Positions 37,883-47,601 of a stretch of DNA of 64,000 nucleotides are shown here, piece after piece. Each line of letters begins with the position of its first letter. Positions within the stretch are counted from its first letter, which is position 1. Origin of the DNA: Shewanella sairae (GTDB taxonomy: Bacteria > Pseudomonadota > Gammaproteobacteria > Enterobacterales > Shewanellaceae); assembly GCF_023283535.1 (NCBI RefSeq), contig NZ_JAKILT010000011.1, positions 1 through 64,000 on the forward strand. Reading direction: 5' to 3'. A model generated the notes under the pieces. It saw only the letters and a list, made by a program, of their open reading frames with translations, searched no databases and was not told the DNA's origin. The translations under genes were made by a program, and so were the position numbers.

Positions 37883-39925
37883 GTGAAGAAAGCCGGGATC
37901 CTGTTACTGTCTATGCTAATGCCTATGGCAAGTGCATATGCAGAATCAACTAAACCCCTTTCGGTTGATGTGCTGTGGCAACTAAACCGTATAGGCAGTC
38001 CAATTATTTCACCGGACGGCGACAAAGTCGTTGCGCCTGTGACCCAATATGATGTGCCAGAAGACAAAGGCTCAACCCAGCTTTGGTTGTTTGATAAAGA
38101 TGGCGATAGCCAGCAAGCGCTGACAGCTAAAGGCATGCGTGCAAGCGAAGCCACCTTCTCACCTGATGGTAAAACTTTAGCGTTTATCAGCAAGCGTGAT
38201 GACGATAAAGCCGGTCAGGTATACCTACTGCCAATGACGGGACCAGGGGAAGCGCAAAAGCTTACTGATGTGCCAGGCGGCGTATATGGCATGAAGTGGG
38301 TGGGTAAACACATCTACTTTATCAGCCGTATTTTCCCGGGTAAGAACTGGGATGAGATGACTGAGCAACTAAAAGCCGATAAAGACACTAAGGTTTCAGC
38401 TCACCAATGGACCGAGCTGCCTTACTCAAGCTTTGACCACTGGATTGATGAAGACCGTCAGGCACATGTATTTCGTATCCCAGCTACTGGCGGTGAAATC
38501 GAAGCCATCACTCAACCATTGAGTCAGCAATTACCACGTTCATCACAAAGCGCCTCAAGCTATGATATTGCGCCAAACGAGCAGTGGATTGCCTTTACTG
38601 CCAACGGCTGGGAGCAAGCAAAGAAGACCCGCGAAGTTGATCCTAAGATTGATATCTTCTTAGCAAAAATCGGTAGTGGTAAAGCTGAAAACTTAACTCC
38701 AGATAACGAAGCGCCAAATAGTAATCCACAGTTTAGCCCTAACGGCAAAACCTTAGCTTTTACTCAACAGTTAATTCATGGTTTTTACGCTGATACCTCA
38801 CGTCTAGTATTGATGGACATGAAAAAGCGTCAGCCTAAAGTGATTAACGACACTTGGGATCGCTCGGTATCGCGCTTTGGCTGGACTAAAGACAGCAAAG
38901 GTTTTTACGCCGCTATTGATGATGCCGCCACTAGCCGTATTTACCACATCAATGCTAAAAACGGCAAAGTAAAAGCGATTACCAAAGACACTAACTTTGG
39001 TAAGCCGGTGATGGCAGAAGACGGCACTATCGTTGCCACTAACGACAGCTTCTTATATCCAGCACGTTTGGTGACCATTAACCCACGTAACGGCAAAACC
39101 ACCCGTCTAGATAGTTTTAACGACGACATTCTTGCTGACGTTGATATGGGCACTTATGAGTCGGTAACCTACAAAGGCTATAACGACCAAGACATTCAGA
39201 TGTGGGTACACTACCCTCCAGGGTTTGATCGCAGCAAGAAGTACCCATTGATGATGCTTATCCACGGTGGTCCACACAATGCGATCTCTGATGGTTTCCA
39301 CTACCGCTGGAACGCGCAGACATTTGCTTCTTGGGGTTATGTAACTGCATGGCCTAACTTCCACGGTTCAAGCGGCTTTGGTCAAGAATTTGCTGACAGC
39401 ATCAACCCTGACTGGAAGAACAAGTCACTTGAAGATGTGCTTAAAGCGGCTGACTGGTTTGAGCAAAAAGATTGGATAGACAGCGAGCGTATGGTTGCTG
39501 GTGGTGCAAGTTATGGCGGCTATTTAACCTCGATTATCTTGGGTCAAGAGCATCCGTTTAATGCGCTAATGATCCACGCAGCGGTATACAACATGTACTC
39601 GCAAATGGCGGCTGATTTCTCGGTTCACAGCACCCGTTTTGGCAGCTACTGGGAAAAGCCTGAGATCTACAAGTCAATTTCTCCGCACTACTTTGCAGAG
39701 AACTTTAATACGCCAACGTTAGTGATCCACGGTCAGCTTGATTACCGCGTGCCAGTTGGTCAAGGTTTTGAGCTATTCCGTACTCTGCAAACCCGCGGCG
39801 TTGAATCAAAGATGATCTACTTCCCTGATGAGAACCACTGGATCATGAAGCCAAACAACTCTATCTATTGGTACAACCAAGTAGAAGATTGGATGACACG
39901 TTTTGCTGAGCCTGGCGGACGTTAA
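37883..39925 (+). CDS. Periplasmic S9 family prolyl oligopeptidase-like peptidase
   Basis: 680 residues with a signal peptide ending AYA. An N-terminal beta-propeller with WD40-like/TolB-type repeats (ISPDGDKVV, FSPDGKTLAF, FSPNGKTLAF) is followed by the alpha/beta hydrolase domain. Catalytic residues are visible: Ser543 in GGASYGGY, Asp in HGQLDYRVP and His in DENHWI. This is the dipeptidyl/acylaminoacyl peptidase type, cutting short peptides in the periplasm. The start is GTG at 37883 with AAGGAG well placed. Monocistronic. Confidence 0.9.
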   Translation: MKKAGILLLSMLMPMASAYAESTKPLSVDVLWQLNRIGSPIISPDGDKVVAPVTQYDVPEDKGSTQLWLFDKDGDSQQALTAKGMRASEATFSPDGKTLAFISKRDDDKAGQVYLLPMTGPGEAQKLTDVPGGVYGMKWVGKHIYFISRIFPGKNWDEMTEQLKADKDTKVSAHQWTELPYSSFDHWIDEDRQAHVFRIPATGGEIEAITQPLSQQLPRSSQSASSYDIAPNEQWIAFTANGWEQAKKTREVDPKIDIFLAKIGSGKAENLTPDNEAPNSNPQFSPNGKTLAFTQQLIHGFYADTSRLVLMDMKKRQPKVINDTWDRSVSRFGWTKDSKGFYAAIDDAATSRIYHINAKNGKVKAITKDTNFGKPVMAEDGTIVATNDSFLYPARLVTINPRNGKTTRLDSFNDDILADVDMGTYESVTYKGYNDQDIQMWVHYPPGFDRSKKYPLMMLIHGGPHNAISDGFHYRWNAQTFASWGYVTAWPNFHGSSGFGQEFADSINPDWKNKSLEDVLKAADWFEQKDWIDSERMVAGGASYGGYLTSIILGQEHPFNALMIHAAVYNMYSQMAADFSVHSTRFGSYWEKPEIYKSISPHYFAENFNTPTLVIHGQLDYRVPVGQGFELFRTLQTRGVESKMIYFPDENHWIMKPNNSIYWYNQVEDWMTRFAEPGGR

Positions 39926-39954
39926 TCCATTTAAAATAAGCTATTAGCAACACA

Positions 39955-39981
39955 AAAAAGGCTGCCTATTGGCAGCCTTTT
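39955..39981. terminator. Bidirectional terminator
   Basis: AAAAAGGCTGCC (39955-39966) pairs with GGCAGCCTTTT (39971-39981), loop TATT, between convergent genes. Confidence 0.88.
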
Positions 39982-39998
39982 CTATTGTCTAAATCGAC

Positions 39999-41831
39999 TT
40001 ATTTAGTAACACTTACATCATACCATTTGGCATCATCATGGTTATCCCAAGTCACAATACCGTCACTATTACGCACTAGCGCAGTAATATTAAACTGGTC
40101 AACGGCATCTTCCGCTTTAAAGGTGTAGTCAACCTCACAAACACCCCAATCGCTAATCACGCTATCTAACGCACTATGGTTACCACCCTTTTCAAAACGG
40201 CACTCAACCACATCATTTTGAGGGTCGCTATAAAGCGCCTTAAGTTGATAAGTATGGCCAACTCGAGCCATTACATCCGTTGCCACGACACCATCAATTA
40301 ATAAGTTATCAACCATTGCAGGCTTACGCTCTGTATCTAGTGGGATTCTAATCACCACCTCTTCACGCTCATCTAAATAATCGATGTAAGTAACATACTG
40401 AACTTCATAAACATACTGAGGATAAGCGGCACTAGCATCAAATAAGTAGCTATCGCCAGTAGGGACATCATCAAACAGATCTTTTCTTCCCACCACATAA
40501 AACTCTGCTAAGCGTTCATCTGGCCCTGTGACATCAATATCAATATGTACGCTACCATCAATGGCAATCGGTTTTTGCACTTCAACTAGCATATAAGTAG
40601 AGTCTGGTGGGTTATCAAACACTTCTTCACCAACGGTAACCGTTTCCACTTCTAGCTCTTCAGCTTCGACGTAATCCGCCATCATAAACTGAGCACCAAA
40701 CATAACATCAGTCATGCCGTTTAAGCCAAAAAAGCCGTCATCGTTACTTAACTCAGCCATAATAGACACCATGTATTCATCGGCGTCTTTTGCGGTAATC
40801 GTATGCTGGTATTGATAAACTCCACTTCCGGTAACAACTTCTTCAGTACCAAGATCAGAATCAACGCTAAACTTACCAACGACAGGACGATTATTAGGAT
40901 CTTCAACCGTCACTTCTACCCATACACTATCACCTACCGCATATTCAGTTTCAATGTCGCTCGAATACCAAGAGAAGTCCTGCCAGAAACCTTTTTGATG
41001 GGATTCATTATTGACATTAACCTGCGTAATGATCGGATCTTGGTGCATTCTGAACGCGCCAATCGAATCATCAAATTCTTCAATTTCAACAATAGTGCGA
41101 GTCCAAATATTAGAGCCATCTAGGGCGACATCGTCCGCTTTTAAGGTGTAACTGCCAGTTGGAATGCGCTCAAATGAGAATTTGCCGTTATCATCAGTTA
41201 CAGTTTCAAACTCACCATACTTGCCTTGCAGTAGAACCTTCACGCCGGCAAGCGATACACCATCGCTATCGGTATAGGAGAAATCTGGCTCGCCATCACC
41301 ATCGATGTCGATTAACCGATCTGCGACCATGTCGCCATCAACATCGATATTTAAATCACTAATACCATCAAAATCTTTATCGATATTTATGTCTGCTTTG
41401 GCGTCACAAGTCATATCAACGTTTAGGTAAATCCCCTCACGAGAGGTCAGTGTGTTTAACTCTGCTAACTTGTCGCCATTAAGGTCGATATTGAAGTAAA
41501 GATTACCTTTATCGTCAGTTAGGTTGGTATCTGCAACACCGTCGTTATTGTAATCTTGGTTATATAAGCTCGGATTAACCAAGCTGTTATAAGCATCGCC
41601 ACATACATGCCAAGTAGCTAACTCAGCTTCACCTTGCTCGCCGTTTTCAGCACTGTAATTGGTACCGCGACGCGAGTTAACTCTCGCAAGCGCCTTATCA
41701 TCAAACAAATAGGCATCTGCAACCACAGAACCCAACACTTGGCCGCCAGATGGCTCTGACTCACTTCCACCACCGCCACACGCGGTTAATGCACTCACTG
41801 CAAACGAAATTAATAACGCTTTTTTCATCAT
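39999..41831 (-). CDS. Large lipoprotein with calcium-type Asp repeats and an Ig/SdrD-like domain
   Basis: 610 residues. Lipobox LTAC (Cys 18) followed by a Gly/Ser linker. Between about 90 and 195 are repeated Asp-rich loops (YNNDGVADTN, DKDFDGISDLN, DVDGDMVADR, DIDGDGEPDF) like thrombospondin type 3 or dockerin calcium sites. Then comes a carboxypeptidase-regulatory-like beta domain (GVKVLLQGKYGEFETVTDDNGKFSFERIPTGSYTL) and further beta-rich segments. Probably exposed at the cell surface or in the periplasm; adhesion or structural role is inference. No named family recognised for the whole. Confidence 0.7.
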   Translation of the reverse strand: MMKKALLISFAVSALTACGGGGSESEPSGGQVLGSVVADAYLFDDKALARVNSRRGTNYSAENGEQGEAELATWHVCGDAYNSLVNPSLYNQDYNNDGVADTNLTDDKGNLYFNIDLNGDKLAELNTLTSREGIYLNVDMTCDAKADINIDKDFDGISDLNIDVDGDMVADRLIDIDGDGEPDFSYTDSDGVSLAGVKVLLQGKYGEFETVTDDNGKFSFERIPTGSYTLKADDVALDGSNIWTRTIVEIEEFDDSIGAFRMHQDPIITQVNVNNESHQKGFWQDFSWYSSDIETEYAVGDSVWVEVTVEDPNNRPVVGKFSVDSDLGTEEVVTGSGVYQYQHTITAKDADEYMVSIMAELSNDDGFFGLNGMTDVMFGAQFMMADYVEAEELEVETVTVGEEVFDNPPDSTYMLVEVQKPIAIDGSVHIDIDVTGPDERLAEFYVVGRKDLFDDVPTGDSYLFDASAAYPQYVYEVQYVTYIDYLDEREEVVIRIPLDTERKPAMVDNLLIDGVVATDVMARVGHTYQLKALYSDPQNDVVECRFEKGGNHSALDSVISDWGVCEVDYTFKAEDAVDQFNITALVRNSDGIVTWDNHDDAKWYDVSVTK

Positions 41832-42241
41832 GACTCGTATTCAAATAACAACACTCAATCCCCGCAGCTTGCATCAGTATTGAGGTTTAAAAGTTAGATA
41901 TAGATTAAGGAATTAGACTGCTGCAGAACCTTAGCAGGGCTTAAATTCGGCGCGAGATTATATAGGTATAAGCTCAATTAGGGGAGACTATTTTAAGTAT
42001 ATAGCTGTAAGTTTTTAACTTAACCTCTTGTAGTTGCAATTGCTTTAATCACCAAACAAGCATAATTAATAACAACCGATACTTTAGGCATTTATGCCTC
42101 TGTTATCACAGATTTCCAGTCCATCATAAAATTCATTAGCTAAATAACTGATCTGATTAGAGTGATCAGTTATTCTGCGGTAAAAACCTAGTAGTGAGCC
42201 CAACATGCTAGGGATCAATCCAATGTTTATAGGACTGCAGT
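41832..42241. other. Intergenic, divergent promoters
   Basis: 410 AT-rich bases between a leftward and a rightward gene. A perfect 11-bp inverted repeat lies at 42143-42174. Nothing else recognised. Confidence 0.5.
42143..42174 (+). promoter_or_regulatory. Perfect 11-bp inverted repeat
   Basis: AATAACTGATC (42143-42153) and GATCAGTTATT (42164-42174) with 10-base spacer, ending 67 bases before the start of the 1193-residue protein. Candidate operator or leader hairpin. Confidence 0.5.
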
Positions 42242-45200
42242 ATGGATACATTTAGCCAACTACAAGTTATCGAGTTTAATCGCCACAGCCCTGCCAGTAT
42301 CGAGCAAGCTTTGCAAAGCTATCAAGCTCAATTAGAAGCGCATCAAGCCTTTGATAGAGGTGGTCGATTAAACTTGATGTTTATGGATAACAGCAATGGC
42401 ACGCGTGAGCACCTGCAGTTGGACATGCTACAAGATCAGCAACTAGTAATGGCAGCACTCTCACTCAATCCTGATGGCGGCCACTTAAGTAGCTATGTGG
42501 TGAGTGATGAACGTCAACTGCACTTATCTGAAACCCTACTATTTGCCCTCGCCCTTGAGCATGAGCCACTCACCCCACAGCTACGTAAAACTGCACAAGC
42601 CATGGTCAACCATGCCCGCTTTGAAAACGACACCAGTAAGATGTGGCTCGATCATACTCGGGTATTTGGTGCAGAACCCCTGTATATGATGGCGGCTAAA
42701 GACGCTAACGATGTGGTTTATTTAGCACAGTTTTTTATCCCATACTGGGACGATGAACATGCAGTAGGCTATGGAGACATGCTCCTTAACTTGGTAAAGC
42801 AACATGGCTGGTGTGAGGCGATGATTAACGCCTTTATCTGGTGTGACAACCCGCACTTCAGATTTGCCTTTTACGGCAGTGATTGGGAACAACCTGCACC
42901 AAGGTACCAACCGCTTGGGGATTATTTAAAAGCGAACCCAGATAAATACCCGCGTTTTATTGAATTGATAAAACAACGCTTTAACTCCTTGCCGGTGTTA
43001 GTTTATAGCGCTGATGAACCACTTTATAAGCAAAATCCTGTTCTGGACATTTATATCACCCTGTTAGCTGATTGTTGCGGCCAATATAGTGAGGATAGGG
43101 ACCAAGAACTAGCAGAGCACTTTATTAATGACTCCCTCGAAAATGAAGCCATAGAGCTGCAAAACCAACTCAAACTAGAGCTAAATAAACCACTGTGTTG
43201 TTATGCTGGCAGTATTGCACACCAACAAAAAATCCAAACTCAGCGCAGTGAACGCGAAGAAGCTCGCGACGAGTATCTTGGCGGGCTGCAAATGTTCAAT
43301 GAATTTATTCATAGCCTTGATAATAGCCATGCCCTGCTTGCTTACATCTCAACAGGTAAAAATTCTGAGGTACTTGATGAGATTCAACCCTTTAACTTTA
43401 TTAAGCACTGCCAACAGCATGCATTATCACTGTTCGAAACTATCGACGAAACCTGCTGGGAGTTAGGTAACTTTAATTCTGTGCGCAACAGTTTCCACGA
43501 GCCTCTGCACTATCTCGCTAAAGACCTACAGCAAGATTTAGACGATGAGATGGGTGCAGAGGCAATGTATGGCTTTATAATTAGAGTTAGTTCAGGTTCT
43601 GATAAAGCCTGCGCTGATATTGAAGCCATGCAGGCTAACACCCAGCCTGAAAGCCAAGTGCGTAGCGCACAAACTATGCTGCGTTTTGTTGATATTTTCT
43701 ATCGTTTATTCGGCCATCAACCTTTTGATGACGAGCTATGCGATATGCTTACAGGAGAGTCGGTATATCAGGCAATTATCAGTGTTGAAGACTATTACGC
43801 TCGCTTTATGCCTATCGACGCAACACCAAAACTTGACTCCGGTGTAAGTCGAGCAGAGCAAAAAGCGCTTGAAAGTCTGCTCGGTGAATATACTGACATA
43901 GAATACACCCCTGTCACTGCCGAGATGCTTAAGCACACCGATAAGCTATTTGCTAATCGCGCCTGCCTAAACTGCCAAGACTGGTCCGAGGATGAACTCG
44001 GCATCGATGCGCTTTGCGCCTACTTGCTGTTGCAAGATACGCTGAACAATATCAATGATGATTACACCCAAGCGTTACATGTAAGGCTAAATGGCGTATT
44101 CGAGCGAGCCGTTAACTTGATGCTAGAAAATACCGATATTTTAGGCGACGGCCCCTTTGATGAAAAAGGCTTAAACGACGGTGAACAGGCACAAGTCAAA
44201 GCTTACTTTACCGAGGCAACGCCTGAGCTAAATCAACTGCAGATGATTGAGCTATTAAACCAACATCTTTATGGTCAAGATATCTGCCGCCAAGCATTTT
44301 TATATTTCCCTAAAATTAGCCCAATGCAAAAAAGCTATAAGTTTTTAGATGACTATAATGATGACTATCAGCGAGTGGTACTCATTTGCTTATGGTTAAA
44401 ACAACTCGACATTCCAGAAGCCATTAATGCTAAGCGTATTTGGCAGCTACTTATCACTATGGCTCCTATCAGAGTCGTGCACATTATTGCAAAGGCCTAT
44501 AGCGAACATAGCCGCAAGTTGAGATTTGACTCAGCTGTCGATGAACGTAACTTCTTCGATATGCTCAACAGCCATGGCATAGATAAAGCCTTTACTTTGG
44601 CCTATCAAGTTGAGCAATTTAGCTCTAGCTCATCTCGCACTGAAGATTATCTGAACTTAGTCGAGCTAATGGGTGAGTTAGATAATGAGCAGCAAGGCAT
44701 GATGGCTGCAGCAAGACGCAATGATGCTAAGGCGTTACTGCGCGGATTAGATTTCAGCTACCAACCAACAAAGCTCGAGTTTCATAAACATGTGGCGATG
44801 CGCTTCCCAAGTATGCCTTTTGCGCTTGATAACGAACTAAAGCAATGTCTAGCCGACTTTATTAAGCTTAATCAAAACTCCTGGGAAGAGGTGATTGCAA
44901 GCAAGTTTAGCGACAATGTGATCTTCTCTGACTTTGTCACTGACGAGGCTGAACTGCCTAAAAAATTGCGCTTTCAGGTCAAATTGCACCCTAACGCCGA
45001 TCTAAGCCAAAGCCGTAAAAACGATAGAATGGATTGGATATATACTGAGATCTTGCAGCAGGTTGGCGACGAGTTACTAGTACTTGTGGCAGACAAAGAC
45101 GCTTTTAAAGACGGAAATTTTTACGTTGGCGGCCAAGTTGTGATCCTCAATGACAAATTAGACGCCCAAAACGTGATTGACGCGGTAAAAAACCTAGCTA

Positions 45201-45823
45201 CTCCAGAAGAGCGCCAAAACCAAGTTAACCAAAACCTATGGGCGTATCTGCAAGGCGAACTCGATTATGCTGAGTTTGCGCCGCAGTTTAACCAGTATGT
45301 GAGCTATGAAACTACTGTCAGTCTAAAAGAATATCGCAGCCACTCACTGAGCCAATATGTATGGCTACTGGATGATGAACGTTGCGGTCGCTTAGTTAAG
45401 TTATTAGCAAATCACAGTTATCGCGCTTATAAAGTGATTACAGACGGGTTAGTAACAGGTTATATGGACATGCTTGCCCTACAAGGTAAGATGGACTTAG
45501 CGACTCGCTTAGAATGCGATGAGGATGATTATGAAGAGGCTGCTTATCAAGTACTGCTTGATTGGCTGTTTAGCCATAATGTAAAGCCTGAACTTCTCTT
45601 ACTATATATGATCAAACACTACCAGCCATGCATGGGACAATACATCATCGCCATGGCACAACGTGATGAAATTAAACCTTTACTGCCATTTTTGCGTATC
45701 GAATCTAAAGCAGAGTTAGTGGATATCTTAGCCAAGCAAGCAGGTGGAAATGAGTTTATGACTTTGTTCGCTAAAGAGAAGTCACGCAAGATCCGAGACA
45801 AGGTTGAGGCTGCATTGAGCTAA
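42242..45823 (+). CDS. Very large cytoplasmic protein of unknown function
   Basis: 1193 residues, not recognised. There is no signal peptide, membrane helix, P-loop or other catalytic motif that I can identify. The protein is acidic, rich in Asp, Glu, Gln and Leu, and looks mainly helical. Stretches such as LKEYRSHSLSQYVWLLDDERCGRLVKLLANHSYRAY (cited in part) and the preceding FYVGGQVVILND suggest mixed domains. RBS AGGA before the ATG; codon use looks like its neighbours. It stands alone between terminators. It could be a scaffold or HEAT-like repeat protein, but this is guesswork. Confidence 0.75.
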   Translation: MDTFSQLQVIEFNRHSPASIEQALQSYQAQLEAHQAFDRGGRLNLMFMDNSNGTREHLQLDMLQDQQLVMAALSLNPDGGHLSSYVVSDERQLHLSETLLFALALEHEPLTPQLRKTAQAMVNHARFENDTSKMWLDHTRVFGAEPLYMMAAKDANDVVYLAQFFIPYWDDEHAVGYGDMLLNLVKQHGWCEAMINAFIWCDNPHFRFAFYGSDWEQPAPRYQPLGDYLKANPDKYPRFIELIKQRFNSLPVLVYSADEPLYKQNPVLDIYITLLADCCGQYSEDRDQELAEHFINDSLENEAIELQNQLKLELNKPLCCYAGSIAHQQKIQTQRSEREEARDEYLGGLQMFNEFIHSLDNSHALLAYISTGKNSEVLDEIQPFNFIKHCQQHALSLFETIDETCWELGNFNSVRNSFHEPLHYLAKDLQQDLDDEMGAEAMYGFIIRVSSGSDKACADIEAMQANTQPESQVRSAQTMLRFVDIFYRLFGHQPFDDELCDMLTGESVYQAIISVEDYYARFMPIDATPKLDSGVSRAEQKALESLLGEYTDIEYTPVTAEMLKHTDKLFANRACLNCQDWSEDELGIDALCAYLLLQDTLNNINDDYTQALHVRLNGVFERAVNLMLENTDILGDGPFDEKGLNDGEQAQVKAYFTEATPELNQLQMIELLNQHLYGQDICRQAFLYFPKISPMQKSYKFLDDYNDDYQRVVLICLWLKQLDIPEAINAKRIWQLLITMAPIRVVHIIAKAYSEHSRKLRFDSAVDERNFFDMLNSHGIDKAFTLAYQVEQFSSSSSRTEDYLNLVELMGELDNEQQGMMAAARRNDAKALLRGLDFSYQPTKLEFHKHVAMRFPSMPFALDNELKQCLADFIKLNQNSWEEVIASKFSDNVIFSDFVTDEAELPKKLRFQVKLHPNADLSQSRKNDRMDWIYTEILQQVGDELLVLVADKDAFKDGNFYVGGQVVILNDKLDAQNVIDAVKNLATPEERQNQVNQNLWAYLQGELDYAEFAPQFNQYVSYETTVSLKEYRSHSLSQYVWLLDDERCGRLVKLLANHSYRAYKVITDGLVTGYMDMLALQGKMDLATRLECDEDDYEEAAYQVLLDWLFSHNVKPELLLLYMIKHYQPCMGQYIIAMAQRDEIKPLLPFLRIESKAELVDILAKQAGGNEFMTLFAKEKSRKIRDKVEAALS

Positions 45824-45878
45824 TCCACTTAGATAAAATCCTTAAACGAATGAGTTTTACCACTTCAATGATGTAACC

Positions 45879-45912
45879 AAAAAGCGCTAGTCCATTTTTG
45901 CTAGCGCTTTTT
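45879..45912. terminator. Bidirectional terminator
   Basis: AAAAAGCGCTAG (45879-45890) pairs with CTAGCGCTTTTT (45901-45912) over a 10-base loop, between convergent genes. Confidence 0.88.
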
Positions 45913-45924
45913 ATCATTCCAATA

Positions 45925-47196
45925 CTAGTTAATCGGTCTATCATTAATCAATCTAGGCTCAGGGAAAACCGGGATTTCAAGCGCATCCGGCAGGTTTGGT
46001 AGCAAAACAAGCACTTCCTCGCGACCAATGGAAGCCTCTACAAATTTCCAGGTTTGACCGATATCTTTAGAGAGCCCAATCAAAGCCGTCTCTGCAACAG
46101 CATCGCCTATAGGCGAGCTCATATTGATCTCAATAGGCAAGTAAACGTAATACTCGTCCACCTCCTCCTCTTGCAGAAACATTTTTGTCGGTTCGTTGAA
46201 TATCGTCGAGACCCGCTTAATACCTTCACTCAACAACTGCTGCGATAAAGCAGCCATTCCTCTTTTAAATGCAGCTTCACCGCCGGCATACTCAATCACG
46301 TAGCTAAAGGCAAAGCGCATATAAGTGTCATAGTCCTTATCGATAATAGACTGCTGCATAACCTTAGCTTCAATTAGAGCCTTTTCAGCAATGAGTTCAC
46401 CATTTTGGGCGAAATATTTTTGCTCTCCAGTAGGTTGCCTAGCAGCCACTGTCGTCTCCCACTTAAGTGCCCCGTTAGGCCAAAACTCCTGATGCATGCC
46501 ATTACCATTTTCATCAAGCAGTGTCTTTTCTTGCAGCCCGCCATCTTTAAAATAGCGCTCATTCACACCAATCAACTCGCCATCTAAGTAATTGCGCAAA
46601 GTGTCCAAGTGACCATCGAAGTCATAGCTCTTAAATGTCCCCTGCTTTACCCCATCTTCAAAATACCCCTCTTCTAGGAGCAGGCCATCTTCAGAAAACA
46701 TCTTTTGCACACCACTAGGATGGTGAGAATAGAATCGTAAGCTGCCGTCATCAAAAAATATCTGCCAATGGCCCACCTTATCGCCATCAAGCTTATAGCC
46801 CCGACTCTGCAGCTGACCATTTTCATAAAAGTTCTCTTCTAACACTGGCTTAGGTTTTACCTTAGGAGGTACCGGAAAGTCTGCAGTTTTGATGGCAACG
46901 TTAATATGAATACTCTCGCCTCTTTCACGCTCCGATTCAGGCAAAGTCTCCATAACCACAAGTAGCGCTTCCATCGAACGCTGTAACTGCTCTGTGGCTA
47001 TGGCGTCAAACTCTGGTGACCCGCTCGACTCGCTCACCTTAGTGTGCATCTTGCTGCCCGTGTCATAATCCACCGCCACAACCACTTTTAATTGGCTGAA
47101 TTCGGGATTAGCCTGTGTCTCTTTCTCTGCCAACCCCAAGCTTAAATTGAAACAAGAATTGAAGGTGTCACACTCAATAGGAGTGGGAGGTATCAC
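45925..47196 (-). CDS. MORN-repeat (YwqK-like) protein body, separated from its signal peptide by a frameshift
   Basis: 423 residues from an improbable GTG at 47196. Residues about 30-110 are a beta/alpha domain with acidic helix (DAIATEQLQRSMEALLVVM). Residues about 125-275 contain six or seven MORN_2-type units (ENGQLQSRGYKLDGDKVGHW, DDGSLRFY, EDGLLLEEGYFEDGVKQG, KDGGLQEK, PNGALKWE). A C-terminal alpha/beta domain follows. A lipoprotein signal peptide is encoded just upstream in another frame; deleting one base in the run at 47176-47177 joins both. The complete protein would be an outer-membrane or periplasmic lipoprotein. Function unknown. Confidence 0.65.
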   Translation of the reverse strand: MIPPTPIECDTFNSCFNLSLGLAEKETQANPEFSQLKVVVAVDYDTGSKMHTKVSESSGSPEFDAIATEQLQRSMEALLVVMETLPESERERGESIHINVAIKTADFPVPPKVKPKPVLEENFYENGQLQSRGYKLDGDKVGHWQIFFDDGSLRFYSHHPSGVQKMFSEDGLLLEEGYFEDGVKQGTFKSYDFDGHLDTLRNYLDGELIGVNERYFKDGGLQEKTLLDENGNGMHQEFWPNGALKWETTVAARQPTGEQKYFAQNGELIAEKALIEAKVMQQSIIDKDYDTYMRFAFSYVIEYAGGEAAFKRGMAALSQQLLSEGIKRVSTIFNEPTKMFLQEEEVDEYYVYLPIEINMSSPIGDAVAETALIGLSKDIGQTWKFVEASIGREEVLVLLPNLPDALEIPVFPEPRLINDRPIN

Positions 47197-47254
47197 TGCA
47201 AGCAGACAACAGCAAAGCTGCCGTAAAACTGGCTATAATCAGTATTTTTTTCAT
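47174..47254 (-). pseudogene. Frameshifted lipoprotein signal peptide of the MORN-repeat gene
   Basis: ATG at 47254 encodes MKKILIIASFTAALLLSAC, a classic lipoprotein signal with Cys 19, then SDTSHSY and a TGA at 47176-47174. The downstream body frame is shifted by one base. Removing one base at 47176 or 47177 gives SDTSHSYECDTFNSCF and runs on into the 423-residue body. A real mutation or a sequencing error are both possible. Confidence 0.7.
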
Positions 47255-47601
47255 GGGGTTATAGACTCACTAAAGAGGTTGCGGGCGTGCTAGATGAAAA
47301 CGTCAAATTTGAGTTATATCAGTATCGCTTATGAGGGACAGCTCACTGACGATACTCAATATAATAAGTTACAAGTCAAAAGCAATGAAATCAAGTGACT
47401 AAATAAATGACTAAATCAAAAACACCAAAACTTAGCCATTTATTACTGTAAGCCAAAAACCTAACTAAAGCATAATACGTGGGGTTCACAGCACGTATTA
47501 TGCTAAAATCCCCCATCAGCTTTATGAATGTGTAATAGATCTCATTTGTTTGACTGAAGGTAGTCAAATCCTACCGAAATAAACTTATGAGGATAAAAGA
47601 T
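47255..47601. other. Intergenic region with a 13-bp inverted repeat
   Basis: 347 bases between divergent genes. The notable structure is the inverted repeat at 47469-47504. Nothing else recognised. Confidence 0.5.
47469..47504 (+). promoter_or_regulatory. Perfect 13-bp inverted repeat
   Basis: AGCATAATACGTG (47469-47481) and CACGTATTATGCT (47492-47504), spacer 10 bases, ending 97 bases before the next start. A TATTAT and a TAAAAT, both -10-like, lie at its right arm. Likely operator of a dimeric repressor or a stable 5' hairpin. Confidence 0.55.
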
